This document shows positions 16,423-24,501 of a stretch of 64,000 bases of DNA, piece by piece; position 1 is the stretch's first letter, and every line of letters begins with the position of its first letter. A program made the translations under genes and the position numbers. The notes under the pieces are model-generated. The model saw nothing but the letters and a program-made list of their open reading frames with translations, was not told the DNA's origin and made no database searches. This DNA is from Acidiphilium sp. PA (GTDB taxonomy: Bacteria; Pseudomonadota; Alphaproteobacteria; Acetobacterales; Acetobacteraceae). The stretch is from contig NZ_JAIMBY010000009.1 in NCBI RefSeq assembly GCF_026191915.1, forward strand, positions 87,310 through 151,309. The letters run 5' to 3'.

Positions 16423-17211
16423 ATGACCCCCCTACCCCCCGGCGCCATCGAAGCCGCCAAAGCCGCGGCGGACGCCGCGGGCGCCGTCATCCGCCCGTAT
16501 TTCCGCTCCGGCATCACCGCCGATGACAAATCCGACGACAGCCCGGTCACAATGGCCGATCGCGCCGCCGAACAGGCGATCCGCGCGGTGATGGCCGAGC
16601 GGTTTCCAACGTTCGGCGTGATCGGCGAGGAATTGGGCGACCAGCGGCTGGGTCGCTTCAACTGGGTGATCGACCCGATCGACGGCACCCGCGAATTCAT
16701 CACCGGCCGGCCGACTTTCGTGACGCTGATCGCCCTGGTCGAAGACGGTGTGCCGGTGCTCGGCCTGATTGACCAACCGGTGATCGGCGAGCGCTGGCTT
16801 GCCGCGGCGGGCACGCTCGATTTCACCAGCCGGTTCGGCGGCCGCATCGGCTGTCGCAAACGGACCGCGCTGGGGGCGGCGGAACTGTCCTGCACCGGAC
16901 CCGAATGGTTCGATGCCGATCAACTCAGAGCGTTTCACCGGCTGGAAGCCGCATGTCGCCGCACGTCCTGGGGCGATGACGCCTATGCCGCCGGGCTGGT
17001 GGCACTCGGCGAGATCGATGTGATCGCCGAGGCCGGGCACAAGCCGTGGGACTGGGCGGCGTCGGTGCCGATCATCGAGGCGGCCGGCGGCATGATGTGC
17101 GACTGGTCCGGCAACAAGCTGCGTCTCGATGCCGCCCATGATGGCACGGTGCTGATCCTGGGTGATCCGTCGCTGCGCGATGCGGCCCTCGCGGCGTTGC
17201 GGGGCGGCTGA
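16423..17211 (+). CDS. hisN: Inositol-monophosphatase-family phosphatase, probably histidinol-phosphatase
   Basis: A 262-residue IMPase-family enzyme. Metal-binding motifs are GEELG, WVIDPIDGTREFITGRP, and WDWAASVPIIEAAGG near the C-terminus. The REFITGRP extension after DPIDGT is characteristic of HisN histidinol-phosphatases rather than SuhB or CysQ. It would dephosphorylate histidinol phosphate in histidine synthesis. However, it is the first of a coupled set with a phosphodiesterase and choline-sulfatase, so a side role in releasing phosphate from a scavenged ester is possible. The stop overlaps the next start by one base. Confidence 0.82.
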   Translation: MTPLPPGAIEAAKAAADAAGAVIRPYFRSGITADDKSDDSPVTMADRAAEQAIRAVMAERFPTFGVIGEELGDQRLGRFNWVIDPIDGTREFITGRPTFVTLIALVEDGVPVLGLIDQPVIGERWLAAAGTLDFTSRFGGRIGCRKRTALGAAELSCTGPEWFDADQLRAFHRLEAACRRTSWGDDAYAAGLVALGEIDVIAEAGHKPWDWAASVPIIEAAGGMMCDWSGNKLRLDAAHDGTVLILGDPSLRDAALAALRGG

Positions 17212-18038
17212 TGCTGATCGCGCATCTGACCGATCTGCACGTACGCCCGTTCGGCCGGGCGGCCAACCGCGTGGTCGAGACCAATCTGATGGTCGAGCGG
17301 GCGATGCGCCAGGTCGCCGGCTATGCACCCGCGGCGGTGATCATCACCGGTGATCTGACCGAGAACGGATTGCCCGAAGAATATACCGAATTGCGCCGCC
17401 TGCTTGAGGGACGGCTCGCCTGCCCGGTCTATGTGGTGCCCGGCAATCACGACCGGCGGGGATCGCTGCGCGCCGCGCTCGGCGGGTGGCCGGGTGTGGG
17501 TGGCGGCTCTGAATTCGTGCACTACGCGACGGATATCGGCCCGCTCCGCCTGATCATGCTCGACAGCGTGGTACCGGGTGCCGGCCATGGCGAACTCTGC
17601 AGCGAACGCCTGGAATTTCTGAAAACCGAGCTCGATGCGGCGCAGGATCGGCCCGTGCTGATCGGCCTGCACCATCCGCCCTTCATGACCGGCATTGCCG
17701 CGATGGACGCAATTCCCCTGCGCGCGCCTGAGGCATTGCTCGCACTCATTGCCCGGCACGGCCGGGTGCTTGCGGTGCTGTGCGGCCATCATCATCGGGT
17801 GATCATGGCGCAGCACGGCGGGGCGATGCTGCTTGCCGGTGCCGCGATCGGCGGGCATCAGAGCGAGCTGACCTTCGACGCCACGGCACGCCCTTATTTC
17901 TACCTCGAACCCGGCGGGTATTTCCTGCTGCGCTGGGATGGATCGGCGCTCACCGCCAACCTGGCAACGATCGGCGATTTTGCGGGACCGTTTCCCTTCG
18001 CGGTGGATGCGGATTACCCCGGACGGACCATGGCTTGA
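17211..18038 (+). CDS. Calcineurin-like metallophosphodiesterase (Icc/GpdQ type)
   Basis: A 275-residue metallophosphoesterase. The motif order is complete: LTDLHV (D-x-H), GDLTENG, GNHDRRG, HHPPF and CGHHHR. GpdQ relatives hydrolyse glycerophosphodiesters such as glycerophosphocholine; Icc/CpdA relatives hydrolyse cAMP. The position between hisN and choline-sulfatase, in a neighbourhood that degrades betaine, favours a head-group-releasing phosphodiesterase, but this is inferred. One-base overlap with hisN; betC starts 11 bases after the stop. Confidence 0.85.
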   Translation: MLIAHLTDLHVRPFGRAANRVVETNLMVERAMRQVAGYAPAAVIITGDLTENGLPEEYTELRRLLEGRLACPVYVVPGNHDRRGSLRAALGGWPGVGGGSEFVHYATDIGPLRLIMLDSVVPGAGHGELCSERLEFLKTELDAAQDRPVLIGLHHPPFMTGIAAMDAIPLRAPEALLALIARHGRVLAVLCGHHHRVIMAQHGGAMLLAGAAIGGHQSELTFDATARPYFYLEPGGYFLLRWDGSALTANLATIGDFAGPFPFAVDADYPGRTMA

Positions 18039-18049
18039 GGAGGATGACG

Positions 18050-19588
18050 ATGCGCGAACAAAACGCGGCGAAACGGCCGAATATCCTGATCATCATGGCG
18101 GACCAGCTCGGCGCGCGCGCCCTGCCCGCCTATGGCAACAAGGTTGCGTTGACGCCGCGGATCGATGCGCTGGCGGCAGCCGGCGTGGTGTTTGAAAACG
18201 CCTATTGCAACGCGCCGCTATGCGGCCCTTCGCGTTACGTGTTCATGTCCGGCCGGTTGGCTTCGAACATCGGCGCCTACGACAATGCCGTGGAATTTCC
18301 AGCAACCTTGCCAACCTTCGCGCATCACATGCGCCAGGCCGGCTATCGGACGATCCTGTCCGGCAAGATGCATTTCTGCGGCCCGGACCAGATGCACGGG
18401 TTTGAGGAACGCCTGACCACCGATATCTACCCCGCCGATTTCGGCTGGACACCGGATTGGACCGATTTCGAAACCAGGCTCGACTGGTATCACGACATGA
18501 GCTCGGTGCGCGATGCCGGCCTGTGCGTGCGCACCAACCAGATGGATTTCGACGACGAGGTGGTCTTCGCCGCGCGCCGCAAACTGTTCGATATCGCCAG
18601 GGACGAGGACGACCGCCCGTTCTGCATGGTCGTCTCCCTGACCCATCCGCACGATCCATTCGCGATGACCGCCGAATACTGGAATCGGTACGAACCCGAT
18701 GCGATCGATATGCCGCGCTACCGCCCCGATCCCAGCACACTCGATCCCCACTCGAAACGAATTCGCCACGTGTGCAATACCGATCGCGAGCCGGTGACGG
18801 AAGCCAACATCCGCGACGCCCGCCACGCCTATTACGCCGCGATCTCCTATGTCGACGATCAGATCGGCAAAGTGATGACGGCGCTTGGCGAATGCGGCCT
18901 CGCGGACCGCACCGTCACGATGGTCACGGCCGATCACGGCGAAATGCTCGGTGAGCATAATCTCTGGTACAAAATGGGCTTCTTTGAAGACGCCTGCCGC
19001 ATTCCCCTGATCGTGCACGCACCGGCACTGTTCGCCCCCGCCCGCATCGCTGCCTGCGTATCGTCGGTCGATATCCTGCCGACCCTCACCGACCTCGCCG
19101 AAGCCATTACCCCGGCCGCGCAAGGATTGACGATCGATGGCCGGTCTCTGCGCGGCCACCTGACCGGCGCCGGCGGGCACGACGAGGTGCTCGGCGAATA
19201 CATGGGCGAAAGCGCCATCGCGCCGATCGTGATGATCCGGCGCGGCGACTTCAAATTCATCCGCTGCCCGGCCGACCCCGACCAGCTGTTCAACCTCCGC
19301 GCCGACCCCGACGAGCGCACCAACCTCGCCACCAATCCGGATTACACCCAAACCGTCGAAGCGCTTCGCAACGAAGTCACACAGCGCTGGAACCTCGCCA
19401 CCATCCACGCCGACGTGCTGGCAAGCCAGGCACGCCGGCGCTTCGTCAACGCCGCCCTGCGGCACGGCACCTATCAACCCTGGGATTACCAGCCGATCGT
19501 CGATGCCTCGGAACAATACATGCGCAACCACATCAAACTCGCCGACCTCGAACGCCGGGCACGATTCCCGCGGGTTGGGGGGCAGTGA
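18050..19588 (+). CDS. betC: Choline-sulfatase
   Basis: A 512-residue type I sulfatase. Cys58 in NAPLCGPSR is the C-x-P-x-R cysteine converted to formylglycine; metal-binding Asp residues are in MADQL and VTADHGEMLGEH. The C-terminal tail YQPWDYQPIVDASEQYMRN is the choline-sulfatase-specific domain. It hydrolyses choline-O-sulfate to choline and sulfate in the cytosol. ATG 18050 is preferred over the in-frame ATG at 18044 because TGAGGAGG lies at the right distance. Choline would still need conversion to betaine; betA/betB are not in the window. The downstream cluster then degrades betaine. A separate sulfatase-maturation gene is not present here. Confidence 0.93.
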   Translation: MREQNAAKRPNILIIMADQLGARALPAYGNKVALTPRIDALAAAGVVFENAYCNAPLCGPSRYVFMSGRLASNIGAYDNAVEFPATLPTFAHHMRQAGYRTILSGKMHFCGPDQMHGFEERLTTDIYPADFGWTPDWTDFETRLDWYHDMSSVRDAGLCVRTNQMDFDDEVVFAARRKLFDIARDEDDRPFCMVVSLTHPHDPFAMTAEYWNRYEPDAIDMPRYRPDPSTLDPHSKRIRHVCNTDREPVTEANIRDARHAYYAAISYVDDQIGKVMTALGECGLADRTVTMVTADHGEMLGEHNLWYKMGFFEDACRIPLIVHAPALFAPARIAACVSSVDILPTLTDLAEAITPAAQGLTIDGRSLRGHLTGAGGHDEVLGEYMGESAIAPIVMIRRGDFKFIRCPADPDQLFNLRADPDERTNLATNPDYTQTVEALRNEVTQRWNLATIHADVLASQARRRFVNAALRHGTYQPWDYQPIVDASEQYMRNHIKLADLERRARFPRVGGQ

Positions 19589-19936
19589 GGCGAAGAAGCA
19601 ACGCCAGGGGCTCTGCCCCTGGACCCCGTTAAAGGCGGGGCCTTTAAAATCCATTAGTTTTAGGCAAGGGGAGGGCGACCCAGGCCAGATCGACGGAAAG
19701 TCCGAGGCAGCGCCCTCCCCTCGCCTAAAACTAGCGGGTTCTAAGGGCTGAGCCCTTAGTGGGGGTCGAGGGGGCAAAGCCCCCCGCCTTGCTTCCTCGC
19801 TTCACCGCCCCTACCCGTGCGCATGACCCAACGGCATCGTGCAATGCAGAAATGCGTTTTGGTGATTGGTGGGGTGTCTGATATAGGTTCGTCTTCGGTC
19901 ATGTTCGCACAATTGTGACCGGTTCGGAGATCGGTG
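19589..19936. other. Intergenic region holding element R1 and a regulator promoter
   Basis: Most of this 348-bp gap is element R1 (separate entry). The remaining 150 bases before the GlxA-type regulator contain a perfect 10-bp palindrome CACAATTGTG (19908-19917), twenty bases from the start codon. No open frame in it has a recognisable product; the frames through R1 are products of the repeat itself. Confidence 0.6.
19604..19785 (+). repeat. Dispersed multi-hairpin palindromic element, copy R1
   Basis: Five nested or adjacent dyads in order: CCAGGGGC/GCCCCTGG at 19604-19622; TTAAAGG/CCTTTAA at 19629-19647; a central 23-bp stem with one mismatch (19655-19677 with 19711-19733) around a 33-base loop; CTAAGGGCT/AGCCCTTAG at 19741-19759; and GGGGGC/GCCCCC ending near 19785. 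Near-identical copies lie at 30164 and, inverted, at 50833; a variant lies at 44526. It carries no transposase and is entirely intergenic. Confidence 0.88.
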
Positions 19937-21016
19937 ATGGGTACGCAGCCAAAACCGGCCTTACGGCGGCATGAAACGAGGCCGCTTTCGGTCGGACTAT
20001 TGCTCGCGCAGGATTTTACGTTGTCGGCGTTTTCGTTGTTTGTCGACACGTTGAGGCTGGCCGCCGACGAGTCGGATTATTCACGGCCGATCCATTGCCG
20101 CTGGACCATCATGGCTGAGACCGATGCGCCGATCCGGTCGAGTTGCGGGGTTGAGGTATTACCTGGCAGTGGGCTGATCGATCCGGCGCAATTCGATTAT
20201 GTCGTGGTGGTTGGCGGTATTTTGCACAATCACCCGAAGGCCAACACCGCGTTGTATGCTTATCTGCGGCGGGCGGCGGCGCTCGATGTCAAGTTGATTG
20301 GCATTTGCACCGGCAGTTTCATTCTGTGCCGGGCCGGGCTGATGGAGGGTCGGCGGGTCTGTGTGAGCTGGCTGCATTATCAGGATTTCCGTGATGAATT
20401 TCCCGATCATGCCGTGATCGGTGACCGGTTTTTCGAGGTCGACGGCGATCGGATCACGTGTGCCGGCGGGGCGGGGGCGGCGGATCTGGCGGCGGCGTTG
20501 GTCGAGCGGCATCTTGGCAGCCGGCTGGCGCAGAAACCCCATCAGGTTCTGTTGTTGACACCGATGCGCGGCACCGAAGGTGTGCAGCCGCACCCGCCGA
20601 TGGCGCATGACGTTTCCGACGAGCAGGTGCGGCGCGCCTTGCTGATGATGGAGCAGAATCTCGGCAATCCGCTGCAGATTTCGATGATCGCGCAGCGGCT
20701 GGAGCTATCGACGCGCCAATTGGAGCGGCGGTTCGATGCGGCGTTGGGCAAGCGGCCATCCGATCTCTATCGTGAACTGCGGTTGCGGTATGCTCGCTGG
20801 CTGCTCGAGACCACGACGCGCTCGGTGACCGACATTGCGCTCGATGCCGGCTTTTCCGATTGCGCGCATTTTTCCCGCCAGTTCAAGGCGTTGCACGGTC
20901 TCTCACCTTCGTTTGCGCGGCCGGCATTGCGCCGCGAAGCGACCGAGTCGACCTGGGGAGACCATGACCGGGTTGCGATCGGCGCTTCGGAATGTGCAGG
21001 CCAACGCCCGTTTTGA
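19937..21016 (+). CDS. GlxA-family transcriptional regulator (DJ-1/PfpI + AraC HTH)
   Basis: A 359-residue regulator. Residues 20-190 form a DJ-1/PfpI-like domain with the elbow GICTGSFILCRAG; residues 230-330 are an AraC-type double helix-turn-helix (LQISMIAQRLELSTRQLERRF and SVTDIALDAGFSDCAHFSRQF). Relatives such as GbdR, SouR and CdhR sense betaine, sarcosine or carnitine derivatives. It is a paralogue of the product at 23500. It lies just upstream of gbcA with a 139-bp gap containing a dyad, so it likely controls the betaine operon. A GTG three bases upstream (19934) is an alternative start. Confidence 0.9.
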   Translation: MGTQPKPALRRHETRPLSVGLLLAQDFTLSAFSLFVDTLRLAADESDYSRPIHCRWTIMAETDAPIRSSCGVEVLPGSGLIDPAQFDYVVVVGGILHNHPKANTALYAYLRRAAALDVKLIGICTGSFILCRAGLMEGRRVCVSWLHYQDFRDEFPDHAVIGDRFFEVDGDRITCAGGAGAADLAAALVERHLGSRLAQKPHQVLLLTPMRGTEGVQPHPPMAHDVSDEQVRRALLMMEQNLGNPLQISMIAQRLELSTRQLERRFDAALGKRPSDLYRELRLRYARWLLETTTRSVTDIALDAGFSDCAHFSRQFKALHGLSPSFARPALRREATESTWGDHDRVAIGASECAGQRPF

Positions 21017-21037
21017 CGCATGATCAGAATGCATGCC

Positions 21038-21050
21038 TGGTATGATACCA
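21038..21050. promoter_or_regulatory. Dyad upstream of gbcA
   Basis: TGGTATGATACCA is a perfect palindrome around a central G, 106 bases before the gbcA start. It is the most obvious symmetric site in the gbcA promoter region and a candidate binding site for one of the two GlxA-type regulators. Inferred. Confidence 0.4.
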
Positions 21051-21155
21051 TTCAATGATAAACTGACGGGTGCATGTCGCAAAATCTAAAGACGACGATG
21101 AGACGACACGTCAGTATTTGCCGGCTGATCTGCGGTTTTTTTGAAAGTCATCGCC

Positions 21156-22412
21156 ATGTCGGATGCCGCTGCCGTATCGATTGCTGATCTCATCGCCCGG
21201 CGCCGCGCCGGCTATATGCTGGAGCGGCCATTCTACACGGACCCCGCGATCTTTCAGACCGATCTCGATCTGATTTTTGGCCGGCATTGGATTTTCGTAG
21301 GTGTGGAGCCGGATATCGCAGAGCCTGGCGATGTCATGACCGTCAACATCGGCGACAATGCGATTCTGATCTGCCGCGATGACGATGGTGCCATCCACGC
21401 GATGCACAATGTCTGCCGCCATCGTGCCGCGCGGCTGGTTTCGACCGAGACCGCCACGGTCGGGCGTCTGGTCTGCCCTTATCATGCCTGGACCTACGGG
21501 TTGGACGGCGCCTTGCTGCACGCCGACCACATGGGTGATGATTTCGATCCATCCTGCCACGGTCTCAAGAAGATCCACATCCGGTCGCTCGAAGGGTTGC
21601 TGTTCGTCTGTCTGGCCGAGGCGCCGCCCGCCGATTTCGACGCGATGGCAAACATCGTCGGCCCCTACATCGCGCCGCATCAGGTCGCGAATTGCAAAGT
21701 CGCCCATCAGATCGATCTGATCGAGGAGGGCAACTGGAAACTCACGATGGAGAACAATCGCGAGTGCTATCATTGCTCACTCAACCATCCCGAACTCACG
21801 GCCTCGATCTTCGAATACGGATTTGGTTTCGATGCCGATGAAAGCGATCCCGCACGCATCGCGCAGCGCCGGAATTACGATCTGATGGTGGAACAATCCT
21901 GTGCCGCGTGGGACCGTGCCGGGTTTCCGTCCACCGAAATCGGACAATTGGACAACGTGGTGTCCGGCTACCGGATCGGCCGCATGCCGATGGACCGCGA
22001 TGGCGAGTCCCAGACGCTCGACACCAAGGTGGCGTGCCGCAAGTTGCTCGGCCAGGCCAAGGAAAAACGGCTCGGTGATCTGTCGTTCCATACCCAGCCG
22101 AATTCGTGGCATCATTTCATGAGCGATCATATCGTCACCTTTGCCGTCCTCCCGCTGGGACCGGATCGCACATTGCTCCGCACCAAATGGCTGGTCCATC
22201 GCGATGCGATCGAAGGCGTCGATTACGATCTCGACAATCTGGTCCAGGTCTGGCGCGAGACCAATCTGCAGGATGGCAGGCTGGTCGGCTTGGCGCAGGC
22301 CGGGGCCGCGACCGGCGGCTACACGCCGGGTCCGTATTCGCCGCAAACCGAAGGCCAGGTGGAGCAATTCGTGAACTGGTACGTGCAGCGGCTGGCTGCT
22401 CATCTCGCATGA
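21156..22412 (+). CDS. gbcA: Glycine betaine demethylase, Rieske oxygenase subunit
   Basis: A 418-residue Rieske-type oxygenase. The [2Fe-2S] ligands are Cys87-x-His89 (CRHRAAR) and Cys107-x2-His110 (CPYHAW). The mononuclear iron site is in ENNRECYHCSLNHPE. With the reductase gbcB it removes one methyl group from glycine betaine, giving dimethylglycine and formaldehyde. ATG 21156 is preferred; a TTG at 21141 is in frame but less likely. It heads a seven-gene run to 30140 in which nearly all neighbours overlap by one or four bases. The assignment to betaine rests on this gene order, which matches Pseudomonas gbc/dgc content. Confidence 0.9.
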   Translation: MSDAAAVSIADLIARRRAGYMLERPFYTDPAIFQTDLDLIFGRHWIFVGVEPDIAEPGDVMTVNIGDNAILICRDDDGAIHAMHNVCRHRAARLVSTETATVGRLVCPYHAWTYGLDGALLHADHMGDDFDPSCHGLKKIHIRSLEGLLFVCLAEAPPADFDAMANIVGPYIAPHQVANCKVAHQIDLIEEGNWKLTMENNRECYHCSLNHPELTASIFEYGFGFDADESDPARIAQRRNYDLMVEQSCAAWDRAGFPSTEIGQLDNVVSGYRIGRMPMDRDGESQTLDTKVACRKLLGQAKEKRLGDLSFHTQPNSWHHFMSDHIVTFAVLPLGPDRTLLRTKWLVHRDAIEGVDYDLDNLVQVWRETNLQDGRLVGLAQAGAATGGYTPGPYSPQTEGQVEQFVNWYVQRLAAHLA

Positions 22413-23497
22413 GCGTGGCGGCCCAGAGTATCGCGCTGCGGGATGGTCTGCCGGTCTGGAATGCCGAGATCGATGACGAGCTGGTCTGCGTCGCCGTGCG
22501 CGATGAAACGCCGGATGTCCGCACCTTCATCTTCGCGCCGCGCACGCCGGCGCGGTTTCACTATCTGCCCGGCCAGTTCCTCACATTCGATGTGCCGGTC
22601 GATGGCGGCAGCGTCAATCGGTGCTATACCATCGCCGCCACGCCGACCCGCCCGGACCGGATTTCGATTACCGTGAAACGCCAGGCCGGTGGCGTGGTCT
22701 CGCCCTGGCTGCACGAGCATGTGCGCCCCGGCGTAGCGTTGCGCGCGGTCGGGCCGATGGGCGATTTCAGTTTCGTTGCAGCCCCGGCAGAGTCTTATCT
22801 CTTCCTGTCCGGTGGGTCGGGGATCACCCCCCTGATGTCGATGACGCGGGCGCATCACGATCTCGCACCCGAGGCGGATATCGTGTTCCTGCATTTTGCG
22901 CGCACCCCCGCCGATATTATTTTTCGAAACGAACTCGCATCGATGGCGCAGATGATGCCGAATTTGCGCGTCATCACCGTCTGCGAGGCCGATGCACCCG
23001 GCGAGCGCTGGGGCGGCCTGCGCGGCCGGGTGAGTGCCGCCATGCTGGCGCTGCTGGTGCCCGATCTGCCGCTGCGCATGGTGTTCGATTGCGGGCCGGC
23101 CGTGTTCATGACCGCGGTGCGGACCGCGCTCGGCGCGCTCGATTTCGACATGAGTCGCTATCACGAAGAAAGTTTTGACTTCGGCACGATAACGGAAACC
23201 CCCGCACCGGCCGAAGCGACCGCGCCGACCGCAACGGGGTTTGCGGTCAGTTTCAGCAAATCGGGCCGCAGCATCGCGGTCGGCGCCGACCAATTCGTGC
23301 TCACGGCGGCGCGCAGCGCGGGCATGCGGCTGCCCTCGTCCTGCACCAAGGGCATGTGCGGCACCTGCAAGAGCCGGCTGATCTCCGGGCAGGTGGATAT
23401 GCAGCACCAGGGTGGCATCCGCCAGCGCGAGATCGACCAGGGCATGATCCTGATCTGCTGTTCCCGACCCCTGTCCGATCTGGTGATCGAGCGCTGA
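22409..23497 (+). CDS. gbcB: Glycine betaine demethylase, flavin/ferredoxin reductase subunit
   Basis: A 362-residue hybrid reductase. N-terminal FAD-binding barrel with RCYTIAATP, NAD-binding half with SGGSGITPLMSM, and a C-terminal plant-type [2Fe-2S] ferredoxin domain with SSCTKGMCGTCKSRL and a fourth Cys in LICCSRP. It passes electrons from NAD(P)H to GbcA. ATGA overlap with gbcA. Length and domain order match GbcB-type class IA oxygenase reductases. Confidence 0.92.
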   Translation: MSVAAQSIALRDGLPVWNAEIDDELVCVAVRDETPDVRTFIFAPRTPARFHYLPGQFLTFDVPVDGGSVNRCYTIAATPTRPDRISITVKRQAGGVVSPWLHEHVRPGVALRAVGPMGDFSFVAAPAESYLFLSGGSGITPLMSMTRAHHDLAPEADIVFLHFARTPADIIFRNELASMAQMMPNLRVITVCEADAPGERWGGLRGRVSAAMLALLVPDLPLRMVFDCGPAVFMTAVRTALGALDFDMSRYHEESFDFGTITETPAPAEATAPTATGFAVSFSKSGRSIAVGADQFVLTAARSAGMRLPSSCTKGMCGTCKSRLISGQVDMQHQGGIRQREIDQGMILICCSRPLSDLVIER

Positions 23498-23499
23498 TC

Positions 23500-24501
23500 A
23501 TGAACATCGCCCGGCTCGCGCATTTCGGTTTCCTGACCCTGCCGGATTATTCGATGATCGCGGTGACCAGCGCGATCGAGGCGTTGCGCATGGCCAACCG
23601 CTGCGCCGGCCGCACCATTTACAGCTGGACAGTCTACGGTCTGGATGACACGCCGGTTGCCGCCAGCAACGGCATGACCATGGCGCCCACCGCAGCGCTC
23701 GATCAGGCGAGCCGCGCCGCCCCGCCGGATCTGCTGTTTGTCTGCGGCGGGGTCGATGTCCGCAGCGTGGTCGGCCGGCCGCTGCTCGCCGCCCTGCGCC
23801 GCGCCGCGCGCGATGGCGTGCCGCTCGGCGCGTTGTGCACCGGCACCTTCGCGCTCGCCGAGGCCGGCCTGCTCGATAGCTACCGCTGTGCCGTGCACTG
23901 GGAAGATGCTGCATCGATGCGCGATGCGTTTCCCGCGATCGAACTGGTCAATGAATTATTCGTGCTCGACCGCAACCGCCTGACCTGCACCGGCGGCATC
24001 GGCCCGCTCGACATGATGCTCTATTTGATCGAGGCGAAGCTCGGCCGCGTGGTGGCCGAGCACGTCGCGGTCACCTTTATTCTCGATCGCATCCGCACCA
24101 GCGGCGAGCGTCAGCCGATCGCAGCCCAGGACCGCGCCCGCTCCGACCAGCCGACCCTCGCGCGCGCCATGGCGATGATCGAGGATCAGATCAACGAACC
24201 GCCGAAACTGACCGATATTGCAGCGCGCCTCGGAATTTCCCTGCGCCAGTTGCAGCGCCTGTTTCGCGCGCATCTGGGTGAAAGCCCGGCAAGTTTCATC
24301 AAGGCGCTGCGACTGCAGCGCGCGCAGGCCATGTTGCAGGCGCGCGAAATGCCGGTGACGGAGGTGGCCATGGCGTGCGGCTTCGGCTCGAGTGCGTATT
24401 TCGCCAGCGCCTATCGGGCGCATTTCGGCTATTCACCGCGCGCGGAACGCCAGTTGCGCGCCATCGCTGCCGTGTCGCGCAGCGCCATGCGCCTGTCATG
24501 A
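23500..24501 (+). CDS. gbdR: GbdR-like regulator (DJ-1/PfpI + AraC HTH)
   Basis: A 333-residue regulator with an N-terminal DJ-1/PfpI-like domain (FLTLPDYSMIAVTSAIEALR; elbow GALCTGTFALAEAG) and a C-terminal AraC double HTH (KLTDIAARLGISLRQLQRLF, MPVTEVAMACGFGSSAYF). The N-terminal segment is closer to the GbdR type than its paralogue at 19937. GbdR activates betaine and dimethylglycine catabolic genes when these compounds are present. Here it sits inside the operon, two bases after gbcB and in ATGA overlap with dgcA, which would make its synthesis rise with the enzymes it controls. Confidence 0.82.
   Translation: MNIARLAHFGFLTLPDYSMIAVTSAIEALRMANRCAGRTIYSWTVYGLDDTPVAASNGMTMAPTAALDQASRAAPPDLLFVCGGVDVRSVVGRPLLAALRRAARDGVPLGALCTGTFALAEAGLLDSYRCAVHWEDAASMRDAFPAIELVNELFVLDRNRLTCTGGIGPLDMMLYLIEAKLGRVVAEHVAVTFILDRIRTSGERQPIAAQDRARSDQPTLARAMAMIEDQINEPPKLTDIAARLGISLRQLQRLFRAHLGESPASFIKALRLQRAQAMLQAREMPVTEVAMACGFGSSAYFASAYRAHFGYSPRAERQLRAIAAVSRSAMRLS

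Noticed and set aside
19503..19751. Small protein read through R1 (and similar frames at 50803-51039 and 44522-44746)
   Set aside because: The similar peptides come from repeated DNA of the R family, are read in either orientation, and overlap real gene ends; they lack ribosome sites.
21017..21155. Riboswitch upstream of gbcA
   Set aside because: No glycine, SAM or other known riboswitch core was recognisable; only a short palindrome is present.
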